Part shown: positions 54,689-62,208 of the stretch, in pieces
Numbering within the stretch: the first letter of the stretch is position 1
Layout: each line of letters begins with the position of its first letter
Assembly (NCBI RefSeq): GCF_000936425.1
Contig: NZ_AVFK01000030.1
Coordinates: forward strand, 1 to 64,000
Direction: 5' to 3'
DNA: 64,000 nucleotides
Source: Skermanella aerolata KACC 11604
GTDB taxonomy: Bacteria > Pseudomonadota > Alphaproteobacteria > Azospirillales > Azospirillaceae
Program-made: the position numbers and the translations under genes
The notes under the pieces: model-generated
Seen by the model: the letters and a program-made list of their open reading frames with translations, nothing else
What the model was told of the DNA's origin: nothing
Databases searched by the model: none

Positions 54689-55036
54689 ATGTTTCTTTCG
54701 ACCGTAGGCGGTCGATATTGGGTCGAGTTGATCGACCAGCCGACCGCGGATTGGGAAAGCTTCCGCATGGACCACGCCGTGTCCAAGTACTTTGCCAAGC
54801 ACATCACCGACCGGCGGTCGGTGCCGAAAGGGGACTTTGCCGAAGCTCGCTTCTTCTCGCTCAGGGACCGGAATGCCGAGCCGGTATCCACCGCCATGAC
54901 CCAGCCCAGACGGATCGACATCGGTGTCGCGCGCGGCAACCGTTCGCCGTTTCCCGAGTTCACCGAGGACTTCGAGATCCTGGCCCGGCACCTGAAGGTT
55001 TCGTTCAACACCCGCTGCTATCCGTACGGACGCTGA
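54689..55036 (+). CDS. protein of unknown function (115 aa)
   Basis: Begins MFLSTVGGRYWVELIDQPTA and ends HLKVSFNTRCYPYGR. The ATG follows GGAAGGTGAGGG. The composition is that of a folded cytoplasmic protein with two aromatic-rich ends. I do not recognise a family. Confidence 0.6.
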   Translation: MFLSTVGGRYWVELIDQPTADWESFRMDHAVSKYFAKHITDRRSVPKGDFAEARFFSLRDRNAEPVSTAMTQPRRIDIGVARGNRSPFPEFTEDFEILARHLKVSFNTRCYPYGR

Positions 55037-55101
55037 TCCGAAAAGCGCCGGTTCGATACCGGCATGCCTCTTGCTCCCCTGCGGGGATCGTCCCGAATCC
55101 T

Positions 55102-55115
55102 GGCTCGATCGAGCC
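55102..55115. promoter_or_regulatory. 14-bp palindrome before a small gene
   Basis: GGCTCGATCGAGCC is a perfect palindrome 25 bases before the ATG at 55140, in the leader of the next gene. It may be an operator; there is no other support. Confidence 0.3.
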
Positions 55116-55139
55116 GGATCCCTACCCAGAGGAGCAATC

Positions 55140-55577
55140 ATGGTCCCAAAGCTGACACTGGCCCTGCGTCTCGCCCGGCGCTTTCCCGACAATGCGAGCC
55201 TGCTGGCGGAGCTTCGGGAAGACAAGACCATCCGCAGGACGATCGACGCCTACGACTATCTTTCCGGCGTGGCGCGAGAGGGCGGGTCGGTGACCGTCGC
55301 CGACGTGGCGGCTGCCGTGAAGCTGCCGCTGTCGGGCACCGCCCAGGCCGCCAACGCCAAGGCGGTCGCGACGATCCTGGCGGCGCTGACGACATACGAT
55401 TTCGAGGAAGCGACACCGATACTGACGACGTTAGTGCTGCGGAAAGCGGGCAAGCGCCCTCCCCCCGCGTTCTTCGCGCTGGTCGACGACATGGGCCTGC
55501 TGGCGCCCTACGACGACGAGGAAAGCTTCGTCAAGGATGAGACCGCGCGAGTCCATAAGAATTGGGTAGCCGCTTGA
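55140..55577 (+). CDS. protein of unknown function (145 aa)
   Basis: 145 residues, helical, with two repeating sections: LRLARRFPDNASLLAELREDKTIRRTIDAYDYLSGVAR and ..VATILAALTTYDFEEATPILTTLVLRKAGKRPPPAFFALVDDMGLL. The ATG at 55140 follows AGAGGAGCAATC, a strong ribosome binding site. No family was recognised. Confidence 0.65.
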   Translation: MVPKLTLALRLARRFPDNASLLAELREDKTIRRTIDAYDYLSGVAREGGSVTVADVAAAVKLPLSGTAQAANAKAVATILAALTTYDFEEATPILTTLVLRKAGKRPPPAFFALVDDMGLLAPYDDEESFVKDETARVHKNWVAA

Positions 55578-55690
55578 CGCTGGTATTTTAAGGACGACAG
55601 CCGGACTTCCCATCCCCGGACCAGTGTTTCAAGGTATATCATTCCCTGGAATGACAACCTGAAGCATCTCACCGCGTGGGAATTTGGCCA

Positions 55691-56575
55691 ATGTTCGACC
55701 TGACCACTCTGACGGCGGAGGCTTTCGGGCAGGAGATCTCCGCCGCTTATTACAACACATTCGGCGGCAGGGAACCGCAGCGCGCCGACTTCCTGGCGGC
55801 CTCCGCCCGGCTGGCGGTGGAGCGGATCGCCAACAGCGATGCGCTCTATCATGACGTCCACCACACGATCATGGTGACGCTGGTCGGACAGGATATCCTG
55901 CGCGGACGGATCATCACCCAGCGGGTGACACCCGAGGACTGGGAACATTTCCTGCTGGCGTTGCTGACCCACGACATCGGGTATGTCCGGGGCGTGTGTC
56001 CGGGCGACGAGCGGGATACCTGCGTGATCGATCAGGCCGGGAACTCAATCCTCCTGCCGAGGGGGGCGACGGACGCGTTCCTGGCGCCCTACCATGTCGA
56101 GAGATCCAAGATCTTCGTTCGGGCACGATTCGCGGATTACCACGACCTAGACGTGGAGCGGGTGACGCGCAGCATCGAGCTGACGCGCTTTCCCGTGCCG
56201 GACGACAGCGACCACGCTGCGGTCGATACCGAAGCGGGGCTGGTCAGGGCGGCCGATCTGATCGGGCAATTGGCTGACCCGATGTATATGCGGAAGATCA
56301 CCGGCCTGTTCTACGAGTTCCAGGAAACTGGCGTGGCGGATCGGCTGGGGTACAAGTCGCCAGCCGACATCGTGGACTTCTACCCGGAATTCTTCTGGAC
56401 CAGGATCGAGCCGTTCGTTGGAGCGGGATTGCGGTATCTGGAATTGACCAGTTCCGGCAAGCAGTGGATCGCCAACCTGTACAGCCACGTCTTCACCGTC
56501 GAGCACAACCGGCGAAGCCTGGGCCCACATGTCCCGGCCGAACGGGAGAAGGATGGGGAAGCGGTAGAGGGTTGA
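55691..56575 (+). CDS. HD-domain metal-dependent phosphohydrolase
   Basis: 294 residues. An HD-superfamily fold has its metal ligands in YHDVHHTIMV and LLTHDIGYVRG, with a later Asp in AADLIGQLADPMY. Such proteins hydrolyse nucleotides or other phosphate esters; the substrate is unknown. ATG 55691 at MFDLTTLTAEAFG is preferred to GTG 55676. A type A palindrome follows the stop. Confidence 0.85.
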   Translation: MFDLTTLTAEAFGQEISAAYYNTFGGREPQRADFLAASARLAVERIANSDALYHDVHHTIMVTLVGQDILRGRIITQRVTPEDWEHFLLALLTHDIGYVRGVCPGDERDTCVIDQAGNSILLPRGATDAFLAPYHVERSKIFVRARFADYHDLDVERVTRSIELTRFPVPDDSDHAAVDTEAGLVRAADLIGQLADPMYMRKITGLFYEFQETGVADRLGYKSPADIVDFYPEFFWTRIEPFVGAGLRYLELTSSGKQWIANLYSHVFTVEHNRRSLGPHVPAEREKDGEAVEG

Positions 56576-56617
56576 TTACTCCACTGGTATCAAGCATCGA
56601 CCGGCCTGGGGCGTTCA

Positions 56618-56685
56618 ATGTCGGGCTGAAGAGGCCCGACCTACGTGAGCGTGCTTTTGTAGGTCGGGCCTCTTCAGCCCGACAT
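56618..56685. repeat. palindromic repeat, type A copy 2 (complete)
   Basis: ATGTCGGGCTGAAGAGGCCC + GACCTACG and TGTAGGTCGGGCCTCTTCAGCCCGACAT split by a short centre: a near-perfect inverted repeat whose arms also fold locally. It is almost the same as the copy at 4.86 kb, including GTGCTTTT in the centre. It sits between two convergent stop codons (56575 and 56687). Confidence 0.9.
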
Positions 56686-56686
56686 G

Positions 56687-57919
56687 TCATTTGACCGGAG
56701 TGCCGACCAGAGGGCAGCCGCCATCCGCCATCGGGCGGAAAGCCTGGTTGGCTGGGATGCGGGAAACCAGCTTGTAATAGTCCCACGGACCGGTCGATTC
56801 GCCGGGAGCCTTGACCTCGAACAGGAACATGTCGTGGACCGCGCGGCCGTCGGGGCGGATGGTCACGGGGCCGAACAGCGGGTCGTCGATGGAATCGCGC
56901 TTCATCCGATCGACGATCCGCGTGCCGCCCGCGTCCGGACCGGTCTCTGCCAGCGCGTTCAGCCACGCCAGCACGGAGGAATAGACGCCCGCGTGGTTCA
57001 TCGTCGGCATCGTACCGCCCGACCGCTCGGCGAAGCGGCGGCTCCACCGGCGGGTCGCGTCGTTCAGGTCCCAGTAGAAGGCTTCGGTCAGCAGCAGGCC
57101 CTGCGCCGCTTCGAGGCCCAGGCTGTGGACGTCGGACAGGAAGACCAGCAGACCCGCCAGCGAGCGGCCGTCGCGCAGGATGCCGAACTCGCGCGCCTGC
57201 TTGATCGCGGTGACCGCGTCGTTGCCGGCGTTGGCGAGGCCGATGACTCTGGCGCCCGAAGCCTGCGCCTGGAGCAGGAAGGAGGAGAAATCCGACGTGC
57301 CGAGGGGATGCCGGACGCCGCCCAGGACCTTGCCGCCGCTCGCCAGCACGACGGCCGACGCGTCGCGCTCCAGCGCTTGGCCGAAGGCGTAGTCTGCCGT
57401 CAGGAAGAACCAGCTCTCGCCGCCGCGCTTGACCACGGTCGATCCGGTCGCGTGCGCCAGCGCCCAGGTGTCGAAGGTCCACTGCACGGTGGTCGGAGCG
57501 CATTTCGGCCCGGTCAGGTCGGATGAGGCGACGCTGGAGCCGAGGAACACCCGGTCCCTCGCCCGCATGATCTCGTTGACGGCCAGAGCGACCGACGTGT
57601 TGGGGACATCCACGACGGCATCGACATGCTCGCTGTCGATCCAGCGCCGGACGATCTCCGCCCCGATATCGGCCTTGTTCTGGTGATCGGCATAGACGAT
57701 CTCGACCTTGACCTGTTCCCGCCCGTCCGGTGATGCAGCGGTGAAATCCTCCACCGCCAGTTCGGCAGCGATCACGGATTTGCGGCCCGAGAGGTCCGAA
57801 TAAGGGCCGGAGCCGTCGTTCAGCACGCCTAAGCGGACGACCCGCTCGGCTGATGCCGGCAGGGTCCACAGTGCCACCGAGCTCACCAGGGCGAGGATGA
57901 GGGGGATGACACGTCTCAC
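56687..57919 (-). CDS. orphan Liv-type periplasmic binding protein
   Basis: 410 residues with a signal peptide (VIPLILALVSSVALWTLPASAE) and a Peripla_BP_6 fold (RLGVLNDGSGPYSDLSGRKSVIAAELAVEDF; VDVPNTSVALAVNEIMR; SWFFLTADYAFGQALERDA). No transporter genes adjoin it. Its promoter is shared with the divergent acyl carrier protein cluster. The ligand is unknown; alternatives are use by a distant permease or a sensing role. Confidence 0.9.
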   Translation of the reverse strand: MRRVIPLILALVSSVALWTLPASAERVVRLGVLNDGSGPYSDLSGRKSVIAAELAVEDFTAASPDGREQVKVEIVYADHQNKADIGAEIVRRWIDSEHVDAVVDVPNTSVALAVNEIMRARDRVFLGSSVASSDLTGPKCAPTTVQWTFDTWALAHATGSTVVKRGGESWFFLTADYAFGQALERDASAVVLASGGKVLGGVRHPLGTSDFSSFLLQAQASGARVIGLANAGNDAVTAIKQAREFGILRDGRSLAGLLVFLSDVHSLGLEAAQGLLLTEAFYWDLNDATRRWSRRFAERSGGTMPTMNHAGVYSSVLAWLNALAETGPDAGGTRIVDRMKRDSIDDPLFGPVTIRPDGRAVHDMFLFEVKAPGESTGPWDYYKLVSRIPANQAFRPMADGGCPLVGTPVK

Positions 57920-58151
57920 CGGAATTCTCCTTCGGATTGGATCTGTGAAGCTAAATTACCGCGCCTTCGGAGAATCCGTAATAGGACATTTCAAGGGTTC
58001 ACGCGGCTGGTGACAAAGCAGACTAAATAACGTTATCTTCCGATCTGGAAAGCTCGCTACTCTTCGCGAACGTGTGAGGCCTATACCTTTGGGATTAGCA
58101 CGTAAGCACTAAATGTTTTTGCAGTAGACTGACTGAAAACTGGCGCAGGGC

Positions 58152-58430
58152 ATGATGGGTGAAGTGAATTCGATGGTTCGACCCGAACTTGAGTTGGCAA
58201 CCTTGATTGTCAACACGCTCAATCTTGAGGTTTCGCCGGAAGACATCGATCCGGACGCGCCGCTGTACGGCGAGGGGCTGGGGCTGGATTCTATCGATAT
58301 GCTCGAGATTGCGCTGGCAATCTCGAAGGCCCATGGCGTGAAGCTGCGTTCCGACGACGAGAGCAATGTCAGGATCTTCTCCTCGCTGCGCCATTTGAGC
58401 AACCATATCCAGCACCTCAAAGCAGCGTAA
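58152..58430 (+). CDS. acyl carrier protein of an aryl-polyene-like cluster
   Basis: 92 residues with the phosphopantetheine Ser in GEGLGLDSIDMLEIALAI. MVRPELELATLIVNTLNLEVSPEDIDPDAPL is a typical ACP helix 1; ATG 58173 may be the true start rather than 58152. It carries growing acyl chains for the enzymes that follow and shares one base with the next gene. Confidence 0.92.
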   Translation: MMGEVNSMVRPELELATLIVNTLNLEVSPEDIDPDAPLYGEGLGLDSIDMLEIALAISKAHGVKLRSDDESNVRIFSSLRHLSNHIQHLKAA

Positions 58431-59080
58431 TGAAACCGGCGGCGGCTTGGGCCGGGTTGAGCGCCGGGCTGCTGGCTCTTGGCTTGTATCCTGTGCTGAT
58501 CCATACGGCTGTCGTGTCCGGCGCAGGCACCGGGCCGGCGACGGTGTTCGCGTTGGTCCAGGCCGGTGTCACCGGGTTGGCACTGGCGCGGACGGCCAAG
58601 CGTTACCGATGGATGGCGCTGATCGGCGTGGCGGGACTTGCCGTCACGTCCTGGTATTCCGCGCGCGACGGGTTGCTGGCGGCGTCGGGCATCAGCCATG
58701 CCATGATCTATTTAGGATTGCTGGCTCTGTTCGGGAACTCGCTGGCTGCGGGTCGCGAGCCCCTGATCACGGCAATCGCGCGCAAGGTGCGGGGTTACCT
58801 GACGCCGGAGATGGAGATCTACACCCGCCGAGTCACCTGGGCATGGTGCTTGTTCTGCGGGGCGCAGCTGGCCGGTTCGCTGGTTCTCTTGGCTACGGCG
58901 ACCGACGAGACTTGGTCTTTCTTCGTCAACGTCATGGATCTGCCGCTGCTGCTGACGATGTTCGCGGTCGAATACTGCTGGAGGCTCTATCTGTTCTGGA
59001 ACTATCCCCATGGCAGCATCCTGGACATCGTCCGGGTGTTCATGGAGGAGCAGCAGTCCGGCTCCAGGGACGCCGCATGA
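58430..59080 (+). CDS. COG4648-type membrane protein
   Basis: 216 residues with about six hydrophobic segments (AGLSAGLLALGLYPVLIHTAVVSG; MIYLGLLALFGNSLAAGREPLITAIARKVRGYLTPEMEIYTRRVTWAWCLFCGAQL; LFWNYPHGSILDIVRVFME). The REPLIT..AR..RG.L..E...YTR..T motif is the hallmark of COG4648 proteins that accompany aryl polyene and related clusters. Function unknown, perhaps an acyl or lipid step at the inner membrane. Confidence 0.85.
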   Translation: MKPAAAWAGLSAGLLALGLYPVLIHTAVVSGAGTGPATVFALVQAGVTGLALARTAKRYRWMALIGVAGLAVTSWYSARDGLLAASGISHAMIYLGLLALFGNSLAAGREPLITAIARKVRGYLTPEMEIYTRRVTWAWCLFCGAQLAGSLVLLATATDETWSFFVNVMDLPLLLTMFAVEYCWRLYLFWNYPHGSILDIVRVFMEEQQSGSRDAA

Positions 59081-60399
59081 GCACGCTTCCGCTGATGCGC
59101 TACGCCGATGCCGGCGCTGCGATGGCTTGGCGCAACGGCGAGCGAATCGACGTATGCCGCTTTCTGGCCACGTCGGCGGCGCTCGCTGAGGCCCTGCCCG
59201 ACTGCGACCATATCGTCAATCTCTGTACCGACCGGTTCGACTTCGCGGCAGGTCTTGCGGCGGCCTTGATGCGCAAGCAGGTCAGCCTGCTGCCGCCCAA
59301 CGACAGGCCAGTCATGCTGCGCCAACTGGCGCAGGCCTATCCGGGTGCGGTCTGCCTGACGGATGCAGGCGTAGCCTATGAGGGAATGACCTGCGTCCAG
59401 GTCCCTGAGCCGCCATCCGGCGGCGGCATGCGGGAGATCCCATCCTTTCCCGAGGATCAGGTGGCCGCCATCGCCTTCACGTCGGGATCGACGGGACAAC
59501 CGATGCCGCAGGTAAAGACCTGGGGAACGCTGGTGCGCAGCGTCCATGGCGAAGGTGCTGCCCTGGGCATGGCCGAACTGGCAGGGGCTTTCCTTGTCGG
59601 GACGGTGCCGCACCAGCACATGTACGGGCTGGAATCGGTCATCCTGCTGGCGCTTCAGCACGGCATGGCCTTGCAGGCGAAGCGTCCGTTCTATCCCGGC
59701 GACATCGCGGCGGCCCTGGACGAGTTGCCCGGCCGGCGAATGCTGGTGACGACTCCGGTTCATTTGAAGACCTTGCTGGCCGACGGCGGCAGGCTGCCAG
59801 CGGTCGACTTCCTGCTATGCGCCACGGCGCCGCTGGCGCCGCAGCTTGCGAGCGAGGCGGAATGGATGTTCGACGCGCCGCTGTACGAGATCTACGGCTG
59901 TTCGGAAACGGGACAGGTGGCGGTCCGGCGTCCCAAGCTGTCTGCGGAATGGCGGTGCATCGAGGGCATCCGGCTTCGGCAGGACGACGAGGGAACCTGG
60001 GCGTCGGGCGATTTCCTGAAGGGGGAAACGCTGCTGGCCGATGTCATCGAACTGAACGCGCCCGACCGCTTCATCCTGCATGGACGGTCGGCCGATCAGG
60101 TCAACATCGCTGGCAAGCGCAGTTCTCTGGCCTATCTCAACCATCATCTCAACTCGATCGAGGGTGTCCGCGACGGCGTGTTCGTCATGCCGGAAGGCGT
60201 CCGCGAGGGTGGGGGGACGGTGCGGCTGACTGCCTTCGTGGTGGCGCCTGACCTTACAGCCGAAACGCTGCTGGCGCGGCTGCGCGAGCGGATCGAACCG
60301 GCTTTCCTGCCCCGTCCGCTCCACTTCGTCGATGCCCTGCCCCGCAACGCCACCGGCAAGCTGACCGCCGAGGCGATTCAGCGGCTTCTCGGGAAATAG
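59077..60399 (+). CDS. AMP-forming acyl/aryl-ACP ligase (ApeH-like)
   Basis: 440 residues of the ANL superfamily: the P-loop AFTSGSTGQPMPQVKTWG, the YGCSETGQVAVRRP adenine motif, a GKRSSLAYLNHHLNSIEGV hinge, and the C-terminal LPRNATGKLTAEAIQRLL with the catalytic Lys. It probably activates an aryl or acyl starter and loads the ACP. ATG 59077 overlaps the previous stop. Confidence 0.9.
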   Translation: MSTLPLMRYADAGAAMAWRNGERIDVCRFLATSAALAEALPDCDHIVNLCTDRFDFAAGLAAALMRKQVSLLPPNDRPVMLRQLAQAYPGAVCLTDAGVAYEGMTCVQVPEPPSGGGMREIPSFPEDQVAAIAFTSGSTGQPMPQVKTWGTLVRSVHGEGAALGMAELAGAFLVGTVPHQHMYGLESVILLALQHGMALQAKRPFYPGDIAAALDELPGRRMLVTTPVHLKTLLADGGRLPAVDFLLCATAPLAPQLASEAEWMFDAPLYEIYGCSETGQVAVRRPKLSAEWRCIEGIRLRQDDEGTWASGDFLKGETLLADVIELNAPDRFILHGRSADQVNIAGKRSSLAYLNHHLNSIEGVRDGVFVMPEGVREGGGTVRLTAFVVAPDLTAETLLARLRERIEPAFLPRPLHFVDALPRNATGKLTAEAIQRLLGK

Positions 60400-60411
60400 G
60401 GTAGGCCCAGA

Positions 60412-60690
60412 ATGCCCCATCGGATCGAACACGCCTTCCCCGTCGACCATCCGACGGCGGCGGGCCACTTTCCCGGCAACCCGGTGATACCGGGCGCCGT
60501 GCTGCTGGACGTCGTCCTTCGGGTTGTCTTTGGTGGCGAACTCGGAGCCTGCGAGGTCCGGTCGGCCAAGTTCCTCCATCCGGTTCGTCCGGGGGACGTG
60601 ATGTCGATCCGCTGGAACGAGGGCGATTCGATCCGTTTCGACTGTGCGGTCGGCGAACGGCCGGTGCTGACGGGCAGCGTGCGGCGATGA
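60412..60690 (+). CDS. hotdog-fold beta-hydroxyacyl-ACP dehydratase-like protein (ApeI-like)
   Basis: 92 residues with FPVDHPTAAGHFPGNPVIPGAVLLDVVLR, the FabA/FabZ-type catalytic HFPGNPVIPG motif. It is shorter than FabZ (about 150), as ApeI proteins are. It probably dehydrates chain intermediates to make conjugated double bonds. It overlaps the next start by four bases. Confidence 0.88.
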   Translation: MPHRIEHAFPVDHPTAAGHFPGNPVIPGAVLLDVVLRVVFGGELGACEVRSAKFLHPVRPGDVMSIRWNEGDSIRFDCAVGERPVLTGSVRR

Positions 60691-61631
60691 AGGTGGCGGT
60701 TGAGGCGGAAAAGGCCGGGGCGCTGGCTGGCGCAGAGGAGATCGGGGGCAAGGAGTGGGTCGCGAGGCCGGAGCGGAGCAGCGTCGCCGCCATCCGCCTC
60801 ATCGTCTGGGTGGCGCTGCGGCTGGGAAGGCCGGCGGCGCGGCTGCTGCTGTATCCGATCTGTCTGTACTTCGTCGTATTCTCGCGGAAGCCGCGCCGGG
60901 CGTCGGCGAAGTTCCTGGAACGGGCGCTGGGGCAGCGTCCGGGTTTCAATGATCTGTTCCGGCATTATCATGTCTTCGCCGCCTGCCTGCTGGACCGCGT
61001 CTTCTTCCTGAACGACCAGACGGAGCAGTTCGATATCCATGTCCATGGCGAGGAGGTCGCGGTCGAGATGCTGAAGCGCGGCACCGGGTGTCTGCTGCTC
61101 GGCGGCCATATGGGCAGTTTCGAGGCGATCCGGACGCTGGGACGCAAGCAGCCGGGGCTGAAGGTCAGCCTCGTCATGTACGAGGAGAACGCCCGCAAGA
61201 TCAACTCGGTGCTGGGCGCCATCAACCCCGATCTGGCGCTGGAGGTCATCGCCCTGGGCAGGCCCGACAGCATGCTGAAGGTGCGCGAGAGCTTGGACCG
61301 CGGCGACTTCGTCGGGATGCTGGGCGACAGGACGCTGGAGGGCGAGGGGGAGATCCGCCTGCCCTTCATGGGAGAGCCGGCGAGTTTCGCGACGGGGCCG
61401 TTCCAGCTTGCCGCCCTGCTGAAACGGCCTGTTGTGCTGATGGTCGGGCTGTATGGCGGCGGCCGGCGCTACGACGTGCATTTCGAGCAACTTGCGGATT
61501 TCTCGACTGTTACGACGCCGGAGCGGGCCGGCGAGGTGCGGCAGGCCGCCGGCCGTTTCGCCAAGAGGCTGGAGCATTTCGCGCGGCTGTCGCCCTACAA
61601 CTGGTTCAACTTCTATGATTTCTGGAAATGA
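60687..61631 (+). CDS. LpxL/HtrB-like acyltransferase
   Basis: 314 residues. The catalytic HX4E motif is in LLLGGHMGSFEAIRTLG, followed by later family features LVMYEENARKINSVL and FVGMLGDRTLEGEGEIRLPFMGEPASFATGPFQLA. The N-terminal hydrophobic patch (AARLLLYPICLYFVVFSRKPR) anchors it at the inner membrane. In this context it probably transfers the finished acyl chain to a lipid carrier. Confidence 0.9.
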   Translation: MKVAVEAEKAGALAGAEEIGGKEWVARPERSSVAAIRLIVWVALRLGRPAARLLLYPICLYFVVFSRKPRRASAKFLERALGQRPGFNDLFRHYHVFAACLLDRVFFLNDQTEQFDIHVHGEEVAVEMLKRGTGCLLLGGHMGSFEAIRTLGRKQPGLKVSLVMYEENARKINSVLGAINPDLALEVIALGRPDSMLKVRESLDRGDFVGMLGDRTLEGEGEIRLPFMGEPASFATGPFQLAALLKRPVVLMVGLYGGGRRYDVHFEQLADFSTVTTPERAGEVRQAAGRFAKRLEHFARLSPYNWFNFYDFWK

Positions 61632-61632
61632 C

Positions 61633-62208
61633 ATGAGACGTGCCGCAGCGGCTTTGGCGGTGATGCTGGCGCTGTCGCCGATCGGACCCGCCTGGGCGGC
61701 GGAGTGGGGCGTCGCGGACCTGATGGCGTCGCTCGCGGAGGTGCGGTCGGACAAGGCTAGGTTCGTCGAGAAGGGCTTCGTCAGTCTGCTGAAGGAGCCG
61801 GTCGAATCGTCGGGCACGCTGTCCTACGAGCGGCCAGACAAGGTCGAGAAGCGGACGGAGAAGCCAAGGTCGGAGAGCCTGAAGGTCGAGGGCGACAAGC
61901 TGACGCTGACCCAGGCGGACGGCACGGTGCGGAGCGTTTCGCTGTCGTCGATGCCGGAGATCGAGGCCTATGTGGAGAGCATCCGCGCCACTCTGGCCGG
62001 CGACCTCCCTACCCTGCGGCACTTCTATAACGTGGCGCTGGAGGGGGTGCAGGACGGCTGGACGCTGCAACTGACACCGCTCGGGGCGGATGTGCGGGAG
62101 ATGGTCCGGCTGATCGTAATCTCAGGCCAGCGGAACAAGATCGGGGAGGTCGCGGTCTACCAGACGGACGGCGACCGTTCCGTCATGACGATCACGCCGG
62201 AACCTTGA
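61633..62208 (+). CDS. LolA-like outer-membrane lipoprotein carrier (COG2834)
   Basis: 191 residues with a signal peptide (RRAAAALAVMLALSPIGPAWAAE) and a LolA-type beta scaffold (ARFVEKGFVSLLKEPVESSGTLSYERPDKVEKRTEKPRSESLKVEGDKLTLTQADG). LolA relatives in aryl polyene clusters probably carry the product across the periplasm. ATG 61633 is right after the previous stop, and its stop overlaps the next start by one base. Confidence 0.88.
   Translation: MRRAAAALAVMLALSPIGPAWAAEWGVADLMASLAEVRSDKARFVEKGFVSLLKEPVESSGTLSYERPDKVEKRTEKPRSESLKVEGDKLTLTQADGTVRSVSLSSMPEIEAYVESIRATLAGDLPTLRHFYNVALEGVQDGWTLQLTPLGADVREMVRLIVISGQRNKIGEVAVYQTDGDRSVMTITPEP

Noticed and set aside
54562-55011. Upstream extension of the 69-residue minus-strand protein to 219 residues
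   Set aside because: This part is antisense to the 115-residue gene at 54689, which has a better ribosome binding site, and the internal ATG at 54561 has its own.
55047-55063. GCCGGTTCGATACCGGC, which looks like a tRNA T-arm
   Set aside because: No matching acceptor stem, D-arm or anticodon arm is present upstream (the upstream bases are coding) and no CCA-type end follows; at most a chance match or an old integration remnant.
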